DNA from: Deltaproteobacteria bacterium
GTDB lineage: Bacteria; Desulfobacterota; Dissulfuribacteria; Dissulfuribacterales; QOAL01
Assembly: GCA_026986785.1 (NCBI GenBank)
Contig: JALSNW010000010.1
Coordinates: 1 to 52,132, forward strand
Length of the DNA stretch: 52,132 bases
Reading direction: 5' to 3'
Below, in pieces: positions 8,279-16,863 of this stretch; within the stretch, counting starts at the first letter, position 1; every line of letters starts with the position of its first letter. The notes under the pieces are model-generated. The model ran no database searches. It had not been told where the DNA came from and saw only the letters and a program-made list of their open reading frames with translations. Made by a program: the position numbers and the translations under genes.

Positions 8279-9874
8279 CTATGTCCTTTTTCTGGCAATG
8301 GCGAACAGATTCACGCCCTCTGGTTCTGAAAGAACCTCTATATCCCTCCCAAAAGGGGTCTTGTCAAATATTGACTTTAGATCGTTCTCGTCCCTGTGGA
8401 TCAACTTCCACTGAAATATATGATCCATCCAGGCCTTGTTGGGATTGGCCTTTGAAAAATTGCTCAATATCAATATGCCACCTGGTTTCAGATAGTCCCA
8501 AGCTCGTGTAGCAAGGGCTGCAAAAAGCCTGTCGTCCAGGTAATCGGTGAGGCCGGCAGAATAAATAATATCCCTCATCTGAAAATTATGACGTACTCGT
8601 CCCAAGGCCCATTTTAACACATTTTCCTGCATTAGTGTTATCTTTGCCCTATGCTCGAATACATCCACGTATTTGGAGGTGTATTCAAGGGCCTCGGGAT
8701 CGGCATCGATACAGAGACAGTCGAGCTTTTCACTATGCGGAAATCTGGCTATGAAATCGAAAAGTTCTCTGTTCGAACCACAGGCCAGGTTCATTATACC
8801 TATTGTATCACTCCCATCCATGAATTGTTTGACATGTTTTTCAAGGAGTTCTGAAAGGAGGCGTCTCCTCCCCCTGACGGCCCTGGGCGGAGGTGCATCG
8901 AGACAGTACCTATCCAACATGATGCCTAGGAGGCCATCCCCATCTGGGATGTTTCTGTAAATCGCCTCCATCATCAAAAAGTCACCAGCATAACCTTTGG
9001 GCTTGAAATATGCCCTTTCTGCAAAACGGCTCCTCATGAAATATGGAAAGATCTCTTTGAAGATATAGCCCCATATATATTCAGAGATACCCTTTTGGGC
9101 ATCCAGTTTTTGGGCCAATACCTCAAGATAGCCATCAAAGGCATCCATGGTCTCCTTCAGATAGAGGTATAATTGTTCATCTATCTCTGTACTGTTGGAG
9201 GCCTGGACACTCGACGCTATCTCATACATATGTGCCTTGAATCGCTCTACATGCCCAGTCACTTCTTTCCAGATATGGGTCTCGAATATATTTGCTGGTA
9301 CTGGCCGTGGCTTTGAGAAAAGAGGCCGCCTTCCTGAAGAGAGGCTGGCTGTATAACCAGCCAGATTCTGGGTATCTGCAACGACCTTCCTGAATTTTTT
9401 GCATATCGACATGGCCACAAGGGCGAGAAAATCAGCATAAAGCCTGGGGTTTTCAAGGCGAAGCCGGGAGGCCGAAACCGCATCCATTATGGAGAGCATG
9501 GAATTTTCCGAGGCCTTTATCTTCCTGACCCTGGTCAGGCCATCGAAAAAGCCGATTTCCCCAAAAAATTCGTCTTCTCCAATCAAGGCCAGGACGATCC
9601 TGGTGCCACCTGAATCGTATGAGACCTCCACCCCGCCCTTCTTCACATAGTATAGACAATTGCCTTCATGTCTGGAAAGGTCGATATCCTGACCCCTTAA
9701 GCAGTGCTCATTCTGGAAATACGGCTCCACGGATGCCAATATTTCTCGTCTGGGCAAAAATAAGAAATGAGAAATACTATCTTCTATTATCTCCTTGAAA
9801 AGTAGATTCATGCCACCTCCTTCTTTGTGTACCAAGTCTACCAACAGTAATTTAGGTATCTTGTTTTCAGACAT
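8279..9874 (-). CDS. Cyclic-nucleotide-binding domain fused to PhcB-like SAM methyltransferase
   Basis: 531 residues. Residues about 40-165 form a Crp-type cyclic-nucleotide-binding domain (FGEIGFFDGLTRVRKIKA at 104-121). A helical linker follows, then a class I SAM-dependent methyltransferase with motif I NLACGSNRE at 362-370 and the acidic loop CIDADPEAL at 388-396. The segment KGYAGDFLMMEAIYR (about 293-307) is typical of proteins annotated as extracellular factor (3-hydroxypalmitate methyl ester) synthases such as PhcB. No helix-turn-helix is evident, so the cNMP domain probably regulates the enzyme rather than DNA binding. ATG 9874 has GGGGAT upstream. It is divergent from valS, and the next gene is a hybrid kinase. 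Making a methyl-ester signal is an inference from family resemblance. Confidence 0.75.
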   Translation of the reverse strand: MSENKIPKLLLVDLVHKEGGGMNLLFKEIIEDSISHFLFLPRREILASVEPYFQNEHCLRGQDIDLSRHEGNCLYYVKKGGVEVSYDSGGTRIVLALIGEDEFFGEIGFFDGLTRVRKIKASENSMLSIMDAVSASRLRLENPRLYADFLALVAMSICKKFRKVVADTQNLAGYTASLSSGRRPLFSKPRPVPANIFETHIWKEVTGHVERFKAHMYEIASSVQASNSTEIDEQLYLYLKETMDAFDGYLEVLAQKLDAQKGISEYIWGYIFKEIFPYFMRSRFAERAYFKPKGYAGDFLMMEAIYRNIPDGDGLLGIMLDRYCLDAPPPRAVRGRRRLLSELLEKHVKQFMDGSDTIGIMNLACGSNRELFDFIARFPHSEKLDCLCIDADPEALEYTSKYVDVFEHRAKITLMQENVLKWALGRVRHNFQMRDIIYSAGLTDYLDDRLFAALATRAWDYLKPGGILILSNFSKANPNKAWMDHIFQWKLIHRDENDLKSIFDKTPFGRDIEVLSEPEGVNLFAIARKRT

Positions 9875-10031
9875 TTTTTATCCCCAACATCATTATATAC
9901 TATACTTATAAAAGTTATCGGTCTCATCAACTACTTTCCTTAAGCCTTTGCATTTCAAAAAGTATTGAAATATGTTAGCGTCTGCTGAAATCATAGATCT
10001 CAATTCCCTTGTATATAAGGAGATTACTGAT

Positions 10032-12719
10032 ATGCCTCTCAAGGCCGAGGAACAACTTTTACCTAAGGCTTACGACTTCAAGGATGTGGAAACACACTGG
10101 TATGAGCAGTGGATCAAGGAAGGACTCTTCATTGCCACAATGGATGAGGGGAAACCGAATTTTTCAATGGTCATCCCTCCACCCAATGTTACAGGGGTAC
10201 TCCATATAGGCCATGCCCTCAACAACACCCTTCAGGACATACTCGTCAGATATAAAAGGATGGATGGATATAACACCTTGTGGGTGCCAGGCACTGACCA
10301 TGCAGGTATCGCTACCCAGAACGTGGTCGAAAGACAGCTTGCGCAACAAGGACTTACGAGACATGACACAGGAAGAGAAAAATTTATCGAACAGGTATGG
10401 AAATGGAAGGCCAAAAGCGGTGGCAGGATAATAGAACAGTTGAAGAGGCTTGGTTGTTCATGTGATTGGACAAGGGAAAGGTTCACCATGGACGAAGGCC
10501 TCTCGCTGGCAGTACGGGAGGTATTCGTCCGTCTCTATGAAGAAGGACTTATCTACCGGGGCGCTTACATAATCAATTGGTGCCCGAGGTGCCATACTGC
10601 ACTTGCGGACATAGAAGTGGAGCATGATCTCGGGAAAGGGAGTCTTTGGTATATCCGTTATCCTGTGGCAGAAGAAGACAGGGACGAAAACACCCCAGAT
10701 TATGTTGTGGTCGCCACTACCAGACCTGAAACCATGTTGGGTGATACGGCTGTAGCAGTAAATCCCGAAGACGAACGTTACAAGGCCCTTATTGGAAAAC
10801 ATCTGGTTCTTCCCCTTCTTGGACGAAAGATTGAAGTGATTGCCGACGAACACGTAGACCCTGAATTCGGGACCGGCGCTGTCAAAGTCACTCCAGCCCA
10901 CGACTTCAACGACTTTGAAATAGCCAAGAGACATGACCTGGCCTTTATCAACATCTTTGACAAAAATGCCAGGCTGACCAAAGAGGCAGGCCAGTATGAG
11001 GGATTGGACAGATTAGAGGCCAGGAATAAGGTCCTCAAGGATCTTGAAGCAGGAGGCTTCCTGGAAAAGGAGGAAGAATACGACCTTGCAGCAGGCAAAT
11101 GTTACAGATGCAAAACAATAGTAGAACCCAGGCTTTCAAAGCAATGGTTCGTAAAGATCAAGCCTTTGGCCAAGCCGGCCCTTGAGGCCGTAAGGGATGG
11201 CAGGACCCAGATCGTACCCCCTGGCTGGATACGTACGTACGAGGAATGGATGACGAATATAAGGGACTGGTGCATATCCAGACAGATATGGTGGGGGCAC
11301 AGGATCCCTGCATGGACATGTCAGGAATGTGGCCATGTAATAGTTGCCAGGACAACACCCGATAGGTGCCCAAAGTGTAGCTCCACCAGGCTTGTCCAGG
11401 AATCAGACGTGCTCGATACCTGGTTCAGCTCGGCCCTTTGGCCATTTTCCACCCTTGGCTGGCCAGAAGAGACCAAAGAACTTGAATTTTTTTATCCCAC
11501 CTCAGTGCTCATCACGAGCTTCGACATCCTCTTCTTCTGGGTAGCCAGGATGATGATGATGGGTCTTCATTTCATGAAGGATGTGCCATTTCATTATGTA
11601 TATCTTCATGCCCTGGTAAGGGATGCCCAGGGACAAAAGATGAGCAAATCCAAAGGAAATGTCATAGACCCCCTGACAATAATGGATAAATATGGCACGG
11701 ATGCGGTTAGATTCACCCTTGCTGCCTTTGCTGCACAAGGAAGGGACATAAAGCTGTCTGAGGAACGGATAGAAGGATACCGTCACTTTGTCAACAAGAT
11801 ATGGAATGCAGCAAGGCTCGTACTAATGCATGGGGCAAAACTCAGGGATTATACGTCTGTGCTTGAGAAAGCCAAACTGAACACATCGGAGAAGTGGATT
11901 CTCTCGAGACTCAACAAGATCATTGCCCAGACCAGACAGGCCCTCGATGCTTTCAACTTCGATCTTGCGGCCAAGGGCTTATATAAATTTTTCTGGCATG
12001 AGTACTGTGACTGGTATCTGGAACTTTCAAAAAACGATCTCTCAGGCCAGACCCCTGAGCGAGCAGATATCTCCAGGGCAGTAGCACTGTGGGTATTGGA
12101 CAACACGCTTCGCCTGTTGCATCCGTTCATGCCATTTGTAACCGAGGAACTGTGGCATCATCTGCCTGGAAGAGACAGCTACATAATGGTGAGCGACTTT
12201 CCACGACCCAACGACGAACATCTGTTTGCAGAGGCAGAAAAAGAGATAGAGCTGTTGAAGACAGTAATCACAGGCATCAGGAACATCCGGGCAGAGGTTG
12301 GCATCCATCCCGGGACAGAGATCAATGTCGTATTGCTTGCCCATAGCCCTTTTTCCAACTCAGTAATAGAGGCACATAGAGATGAAATCTCACGGCTGGC
12401 CAGGGTGTCCAGGATAGAAAAGATTACCACTGAAGTCGAGAAACCTAAAGGGGCTGCATCCTTCATAACAGAGGAAGTCGAGATCTTTGTCCCCCTGGCA
12501 GGTCTGGTAGACATATCTCAAGAACTCAAAAAACTCGAAAAAGAGGTGGCCAAGGTGAAAAAAGAACTCAAGAGGGTAGAGGGAAAACTATCCAATGAAA
12601 ATTTCCTGAAAAAGGCACCTGCCGAGATAGTGAAAAAGGAAGAGGACAAAAAGGAAACCCTATTGGCAAGACTTGAAAAGATCAGCAGACATCAGGAGAT
12701 GCTCAGGCAGGTAGGCTGA
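10032..12719 (+). CDS. valS: Valyl-tRNA synthetase
   Basis: Charges tRNA-Val in the cytoplasm. Class I synthetase signatures are intact: HIGH motif in PPPNVTGVLHIGHAL, KMSKS in GQKMSKSKGNVIDP, the editing domain TTRPETMLGDTAVAV, and the C-terminal coiled coil LKKLEKEVAKVKKELKRVEGKL. Two zinc-type Cys clusters are visible (CPRC… and CQECGHV…CPKC). ATG 10032 is preferred because AAGGAG lies 9 nt upstream; an in-frame ATG at 9972 would add 20 residues with no ribosome site or family similarity. At 895 residues it is normal length. The stop overlaps the nadC start by one base, so they are co-transcribed. Confidence 0.98.
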   Translation: MPLKAEEQLLPKAYDFKDVETHWYEQWIKEGLFIATMDEGKPNFSMVIPPPNVTGVLHIGHALNNTLQDILVRYKRMDGYNTLWVPGTDHAGIATQNVVERQLAQQGLTRHDTGREKFIEQVWKWKAKSGGRIIEQLKRLGCSCDWTRERFTMDEGLSLAVREVFVRLYEEGLIYRGAYIINWCPRCHTALADIEVEHDLGKGSLWYIRYPVAEEDRDENTPDYVVVATTRPETMLGDTAVAVNPEDERYKALIGKHLVLPLLGRKIEVIADEHVDPEFGTGAVKVTPAHDFNDFEIAKRHDLAFINIFDKNARLTKEAGQYEGLDRLEARNKVLKDLEAGGFLEKEEEYDLAAGKCYRCKTIVEPRLSKQWFVKIKPLAKPALEAVRDGRTQIVPPGWIRTYEEWMTNIRDWCISRQIWWGHRIPAWTCQECGHVIVARTTPDRCPKCSSTRLVQESDVLDTWFSSALWPFSTLGWPEETKELEFFYPTSVLITSFDILFFWVARMMMMGLHFMKDVPFHYVYLHALVRDAQGQKMSKSKGNVIDPLTIMDKYGTDAVRFTLAAFAAQGRDIKLSEERIEGYRHFVNKIWNAARLVLMHGAKLRDYTSVLEKAKLNTSEKWILSRLNKIIAQTRQALDAFNFDLAAKGLYKFFWHEYCDWYLELSKNDLSGQTPERADISRAVALWVLDNTLRLLHPFMPFVTEELWHHLPGRDSYIMVSDFPRPNDEHLFAEAEKEIELLKTVITGIRNIRAEVGIHPGTEINVVLLAHSPFSNSVIEAHRDEISRLARVSRIEKITTEVEKPKGAASFITEEVEIFVPLAGLVDISQELKKLEKEVAKVKKELKRVEGKLSNENFLKKAPAEIVKKEEDKKETLLARLEKISRHQEMLRQVG

Positions 12720-13597
12720 TGACCTTCAAACAAGTGGATCCATCTGGCTTTGTCCCACCACGGCTGCTTTATAGAGATATCGTCAGGTCGACGCTCTTGG
12801 AAGACATGGGCCACGGCGACATAACCACTTCCTGTACCGTGGACCCAAACACCCACGCATTGGCAGATATCCTGGCCAAAGAAGAAGGCATACTCGCGGG
12901 CCTCTTTGTGGCCATGGAGGCCTTCTCTCAAGTGGATCAGGCTCTGGAATTTTCCAATCTCATGAAAGAGGGGACCCTCTTCCACAAGGGTGACGTACTC
13001 TTGTCCATAAGTGGCAGGGCATCTTCCATACTCATGGCAGAACGAACTGCCCTCAATTTTCTTCAGAGGCTATGTGGGATTGCCTCACTTTCATGGAAAT
13101 ACTGCCAGAAGATCCAAGGGACAAACTGTCGAGTGGTCGGCACCAGAAAAACCACACCAAACCTTCGCATCCTGGAAAAATATGCGGTAAGGGCAGGCGG
13201 GGGTTTCAACCATCGATTCAGCCTATCCGATGGAATACTCATAAAAGACAATCATATAGCAGCCTGCCAGGGCATTTCACAAGCAGTAAAGGCAGCCAGG
13301 GCAAAGGCCCCTCATGGGCTGAAGATAGAGGTGGAGGTGACAGACATAGATCAGATGAAAGAGGCCATCTGGGCCGGAGCAGACGCAGTGCTCCTGGACA
13401 ACATGACACCTTCGGAGATAGGCCGGGCAGTTGGTATTGGAAAGGGATTGAAGCCAGATCTCATTATCGAGGCCTCAGGAGGCATCACCCTTGAGAACAT
13501 AGACAGATTTGCAGCCACGGGGGTGGATATAATATCCAGTGGTGCCCTGACACATTCCTTCAAATCTATTGACCTCACCCTAAAAATCAAACTATAA
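12719..13597 (+). CDS. nadC: Nicotinate-nucleotide pyrophosphorylase (quinolinate phosphoribosyltransferase)
   Basis: Converts quinolinate and PRPP to nicotinate mononucleotide, CO2 and PPi in de novo NAD synthesis. The 292-residue protein has family hallmarks: EDMGHGDITT near the N-terminus, TRKTTPNLR for PRPP/quinolinate binding, NHRFSLSDGILIKDNH, and the C-terminal phosphate loop IEASGGIT. The start codon shares its A with the valS TGA. All catalytic basic residues appear present. Pairing with valS is a local arrangement with no known functional meaning. Confidence 0.97.
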   Translation: MTFKQVDPSGFVPPRLLYRDIVRSTLLEDMGHGDITTSCTVDPNTHALADILAKEEGILAGLFVAMEAFSQVDQALEFSNLMKEGTLFHKGDVLLSISGRASSILMAERTALNFLQRLCGIASLSWKYCQKIQGTNCRVVGTRKTTPNLRILEKYAVRAGGGFNHRFSLSDGILIKDNHIAACQGISQAVKAARAKAPHGLKIEVEVTDIDQMKEAIWAGADAVLLDNMTPSEIGRAVGIGKGLKPDLIIEASGGITLENIDRFAATGVDIISSGALTHSFKSIDLTLKIKL

Positions 13598-13604
13598 TCA
13601 TCAT

Positions 13605-14348
13605 ATGTTTCCCATCCAGGATAGCATCCCTCGTAAGTGCCCTGCGCTCATGAACTGGACCATAATGGGCATTTGTATTGTAATCTTTCTCTTTGAGACA
13701 GCGCTACCACCAAAACTACTCGAGCATCTCACTTATCTCTATGGCGTGGTCCCAGCAAGATATACCCATCCTGACTGGGCAGTGGCCATGGGGCTCACGC
13801 CCAGACCCATCCTCCCCCTTTTCACCTGTATGTTCCTCCATGGAAGCTGGATCCATATCATTGGCAATATGTGGACGCTGTGGATATTTGGAGACAATGT
13901 GGAAGACGAGATGGGCCCCTGGAGGTTTCTCATTTTCTATATCATGTGTGGACTCGTGGCATCGATGGTCCACATCTATACCAACCCTGATTCGACCATA
14001 CCCACCATAGGTGCCTCCGGTGCCATTGCAGGTGTCATGGGCGCCTACTATGTACTCTTTCCAAAGGCCAGGATCATTATCATGATCCCAATCTTTTTCT
14101 TCCCGTTTTTCTTTGACGTCCCGGCCGTATTCTTCTTGGCCTTCTGGTTCCTGGAACAACTCTTCACTGGTACCTTCTCCATCCTGAGTCCTCAGATGAC
14201 TGGCGGAGTGGCTTGGTGGGCCCATATTGGTGGCTTTTTATGCGGTATGCTCACATACAAGGTCTTCCTCAACCACCATTATTGTAGAAGGCGTTTCCCA
14301 GATCAGAGCATACCCTGGGGTTTGCTTGAACCAAGGGATAGGCTATAA
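13605..14348 (+). CDS. Rhomboid-family intramembrane serine protease
   Basis: A 247-residue, six-to-seven-helix membrane protein that cleaves transmembrane substrates. The catalytic dyad is visible: S138 in GASGAIAG and H207 in WWAHIGGF. The L1-loop/TM2 hallmark HGSWIHIIGNMWTLWIFG (about 79-96) carries the conserved His and Asn of the oxyanion region. A C-terminal cytoplasmic tail is rich in Arg and His. It starts 8 nt after nadC and continues the same transcription unit. No strong ribosome site is seen before ATG 13605. The following gene is another membrane-associated protease, so the two may act in membrane protein turnover (inference). Confidence 0.95.
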   Translation: MFPIQDSIPRKCPALMNWTIMGICIVIFLFETALPPKLLEHLTYLYGVVPARYTHPDWAVAMGLTPRPILPLFTCMFLHGSWIHIIGNMWTLWIFGDNVEDEMGPWRFLIFYIMCGLVASMVHIYTNPDSTIPTIGASGAIAGVMGAYYVLFPKARIIIMIPIFFFPFFFDVPAVFFLAFWFLEQLFTGTFSILSPQMTGGVAWWAHIGGFLCGMLTYKVFLNHHYCRRRFPDQSIPWGLLEPRDRL

Positions 14349-14391
14349 TTTTTTGATTTTCACTGAAACAGACTAATTGAGAGGTGACACC

Positions 14392-15231
14392 ATGACTCCA
14401 ATGGATATCTTCTGGATATTCTTTATGATGACTGCCCTGCAGCCCGTACTTAAACAAAAGATGCTGGAGGCTGCAAGACAGCGTACCATTGCAAAGATAG
14501 AAAAAGAACGTGGCTCCAGGGTCATACTCTTGGTACACCGCCAGGAGACAATGAGCCTTTTGGGCTTTCCAGTGATGAAATTCATAGACATCAATGATTC
14601 CGAGCAGGTCATCAGGGCCATTCACATGACAGACTCGACTGTACCTATAGATATCGTCCTACACACACCTGGGGGCCTGGTGCTTGCAGCATTGCAGATA
14701 GCAAGGGCGGTAAAGGATCACAAGGCCAAGGTGACAGCCTTTGTACCCCACTATGCCATGAGTGGTGGCACACTCATAGCCCTTGCAGCCGATGAGATAG
14801 TCATGGACAAGCACGCAGTCCTTGGACCAGTAGACCCCCAGATGGGCCAAAGCCCTGCCGCTTCCCTCCTCAAGGTATTGGAGAAAAAGCCTATAGAAAA
14901 GGTGGAAGACCACTCCATCGTCATGGCAGACATTGCAGAAAAGGCCCTCAGGCAGATGAAACTCAATGTCACGGATCTCTTGGCAGACAATATGGGAAGG
15001 GAAAAGGCAGAGAAATTGGCCCAACTACTTTCACAGGGCACCTGGACCCATGACCATCCCATATCCTGGAACGAGGCAAAGGCCATGGGGCTTCCCATCA
15101 AGACAGACATGCCTCCAATCTTCTATGAGCTAATGAGCCTCTTTCCCCAACCAATAAAGAGGGAACCAACCGTGGAATTCCTGCCGATCCCCAGAAGGAG
15201 TAGCGACAATCCTGGGAAAGGCCAGCCATAG
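14392..15231 (+). CDS. SDH/ClpP-class membrane-anchored serine protease
   Basis: 279 residues belonging to the serine dehydrogenase proteinase family (ClpP/crotonase fold). A single N-terminal hydrophobic segment (IFWIFFMMTALQ) anchors it. Residues VDIVLHTPGG-type (here PIDIVLHTPGGLVLAA, 85-100) give the oxyanion strand, and the nucleophile is S124 in YAMSGGTLIA. A downstream GPVDPQMGQ segment matches the family's substrate-site loop. ATG 14392 has GAGAGG upstream; the TTG 15 nt before it is unlikely. It follows the rhomboid gene by 43 nt and ends just before a terminator hairpin. Substrates are unknown. Confidence 0.9.
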   Translation: MTPMDIFWIFFMMTALQPVLKQKMLEAARQRTIAKIEKERGSRVILLVHRQETMSLLGFPVMKFIDINDSEQVIRAIHMTDSTVPIDIVLHTPGGLVLAALQIARAVKDHKAKVTAFVPHYAMSGGTLIALAADEIVMDKHAVLGPVDPQMGQSPAASLLKVLEKKPIEKVEDHSIVMADIAEKALRQMKLNVTDLLADNMGREKAEKLAQLLSQGTWTHDHPISWNEAKAMGLPIKTDMPPIFYELMSLFPQPIKREPTVEFLPIPRRSSDNPGKGQP

Positions 15232-15249
15232 AGGAACCTAAAACCTTGA

Positions 15250-15278
15250 GGCAGTAATGGGCAGGGCCTATTACTGCC
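15250..15278. terminator. Bidirectional terminator hairpin between convergent genes
   Basis: GGCAGTAAT and ATTACTGCC form a perfect 9-bp stem with an 11-nt loop. It sits between the convergent ends of the SDH protease gene (15231) and folE2 (15291). T-runs on both sides are poor, so efficiency is uncertain. Confidence 0.6.
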
Positions 15279-15290
15279 GTGATCTACTTG

Positions 15291-16091
15291 TCATATCCCC
15301 TGTCTGTCTTGCATCACTGCATATGCATATGCAGAGTGGTTGTGGATAGATTCAAAATTTTCTGCCTCCACGGCAAACCATGTGATTTCTGGCATTCTCT
15401 CAAGACCCTGGTAGACGCATCTGACCAGATCCTCTACAAACATGGGGTGGTCGTAGGCATATTCCGTCACATATTTTTCATCAGGTCTTTTCAGCATGGA
15501 ATAGACCTCTGAAGAAGCACTTTGCTCCACCACCTGTATCACGTCTTCCAGCCAGATGAATTTGTCAAATCTCACCCAGACCCTGACCTCGCCGCGTTGA
15601 TTATGGGCACCATAGTTCGATATCTCCTTTGAACAAGGGCACACTGTTGTAACAGGCACCCTTGCTATCAACATCATGTCCAATTGTTCGGTCATGCTGC
15701 CATATAGACCACAACCATATTCCATGAGACCTTTTGTCCCGGTCACAGGTGCGCTTTTCTCTATGAAATAGGGGAAATCTATCTCAAGATGGGCCTCCTG
15801 GGCATCCAACCTCTCCTTCATGGCAGAAAGTATCATCTCAAAGGTACGAACATTGATCTCCTGCCGGTATTCATTCAATATCTCTACAAACCTGCTCATA
15901 TGCGTGCCCTTGAATTGGTGAGGCAGGTTTACATACATATTGATACTGGCTACAGTCTGCTGCCTGCCCTTTGCCTTGTCCAAGACGGTTATGGGATAGC
16001 GTATGTTTTTGATCCCCACCCTGTTAAGGGGGATTCTCCTATCGTCAGCCATGCTCTGGACATCGGCCAGTCCCATGTATTCCCTATTCAT
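15291..16091 (-). CDS. folE2: GTP cyclohydrolase FolE2
   Basis: 266 residues of the type IB GTP cyclohydrolase family (FolE2/MptA), which converts GTP to 7,8-dihydroneopterin triphosphate at the head of folate (or methanopterin-type) synthesis. Diagnostic features are the catalytic Cys in VTTVCPCSKEISNYGAHNQRG and the terminal HNHSAYA segment. ATG 16091 is chosen because it overlaps the cooC stop as ATGA; the frame extends upstream to 16232 only through cooC. FolE2 works with various metals and often replaces zinc-dependent FolE. Its neighbour encodes a nickel-handling ATPase, which may or may not be meaningful. Confidence 0.95.
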   Translation of the reverse strand: MNREYMGLADVQSMADDRRIPLNRVGIKNIRYPITVLDKAKGRQQTVASINMYVNLPHQFKGTHMSRFVEILNEYRQEINVRTFEMILSAMKERLDAQEAHLEIDFPYFIEKSAPVTGTKGLMEYGCGLYGSMTEQLDMMLIARVPVTTVCPCSKEISNYGAHNQRGEVRVWVRFDKFIWLEDVIQVVEQSASSEVYSMLKRPDEKYVTEYAYDHPMFVEDLVRCVYQGLERMPEITWFAVEAENFESIHNHSAYAYAVMQDRQGI

Positions 16092-16837
16092 AAAGAAGGC
16101 CCCAGAGTGTCTATCATGCTCTGTGCTGCATCGAGTAATACCTCGTCTGCAGCCGCTATGGGCATTGCCTCCCGCTCTGCCTTTCGGGCCAGGGGCGAAA
16201 AAGGAAATACGCCCACAGGCTCCACCCCGCACATATCCCTTATAAAATCTACGTCTGTCTCATCCTGTACGTTGTTAGCAACTACGTGAAGGCTTTTTAT
16301 CTTGAGATCCTTTGCGAGTTTTTCTATCTTTCCTGCCGTTTCTATGCTCCCCCTATAGGGCTGGACAACTATGATGATATGATCTACCGATGCGATGGTA
16401 CCCCGGCCAAGATGCTCCACGCCTGCCTCCATATCCAAGACTATGTCCTCGCCTTTTGAAACCAGGAGACAGTTCAGGAGATTTCTGAGCACTGCATTTT
16501 CTGCGCAGGCACATCCAGCTCCTCCCTGGGGGATTGCACCGAGGACCATGAGGCTGAGCCTGCCATGCCTTTTCATGAACTTTTCAGGCAGATCTCCAAC
16601 CCGTGGATTCATGTTGTAAAATGGCCCATTTCGTTCAGAGCGTTCCTGGAGGAGATTCTTCATGGCAGCAATGGGGGTTACGTTTTCCTGACTAATCCCC
16701 AAAAGCCTGGCCAGGTGCGGGCTTGGATCGGCATCAATGGCAAGCACTGTCCTTTCCCTGTCCAAGAGCGCCTGGACGACAAGGGCACTTATAGTGCTCT
16801 TACCAACTCCGCCTTTTCCACAAACTGCTATTTTCAT
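16088..16837 (-). CDS. cooC: CooC-type nickel-insertion ATPase
   Basis: A 249-residue MinD/NifH-like P-loop ATPase. The deviant Walker A is GKGGVGKST (7-15) and IDADPSPHL supplies the switch region. The C-x-C at 109-111 (GCACAEN) is the dimer-interface metal ligand that marks CooC proteins, which load nickel into carbon monoxide dehydrogenase. No CODH gene is in the window, but a RACo-like activator at 34444-36324 also points to CO/acetyl-CoA chemistry. It lies 26 nt after ggt and overlaps folE2 by 4 nt, so all three appear to be one operon. A role with another metalloenzyme cannot be excluded. Confidence 0.85.
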   Translation of the reverse strand: MKIAVCGKGGVGKSTISALVVQALLDRERTVLAIDADPSPHLARLLGISQENVTPIAAMKNLLQERSERNGPFYNMNPRVGDLPEKFMKRHGRLSLMVLGAIPQGGAGCACAENAVLRNLLNCLLVSKGEDIVLDMEAGVEHLGRGTIASVDHIIIVVQPYRGSIETAGKIEKLAKDLKIKSLHVVANNVQDETDVDFIRDMCGVEPVGVFPFSPLARKAEREAMPIAAADEVLLDAAQSMIDTLGPSL

Positions 16838-16863
16838 TTATCACAACCCCTTTCAAACTGATA

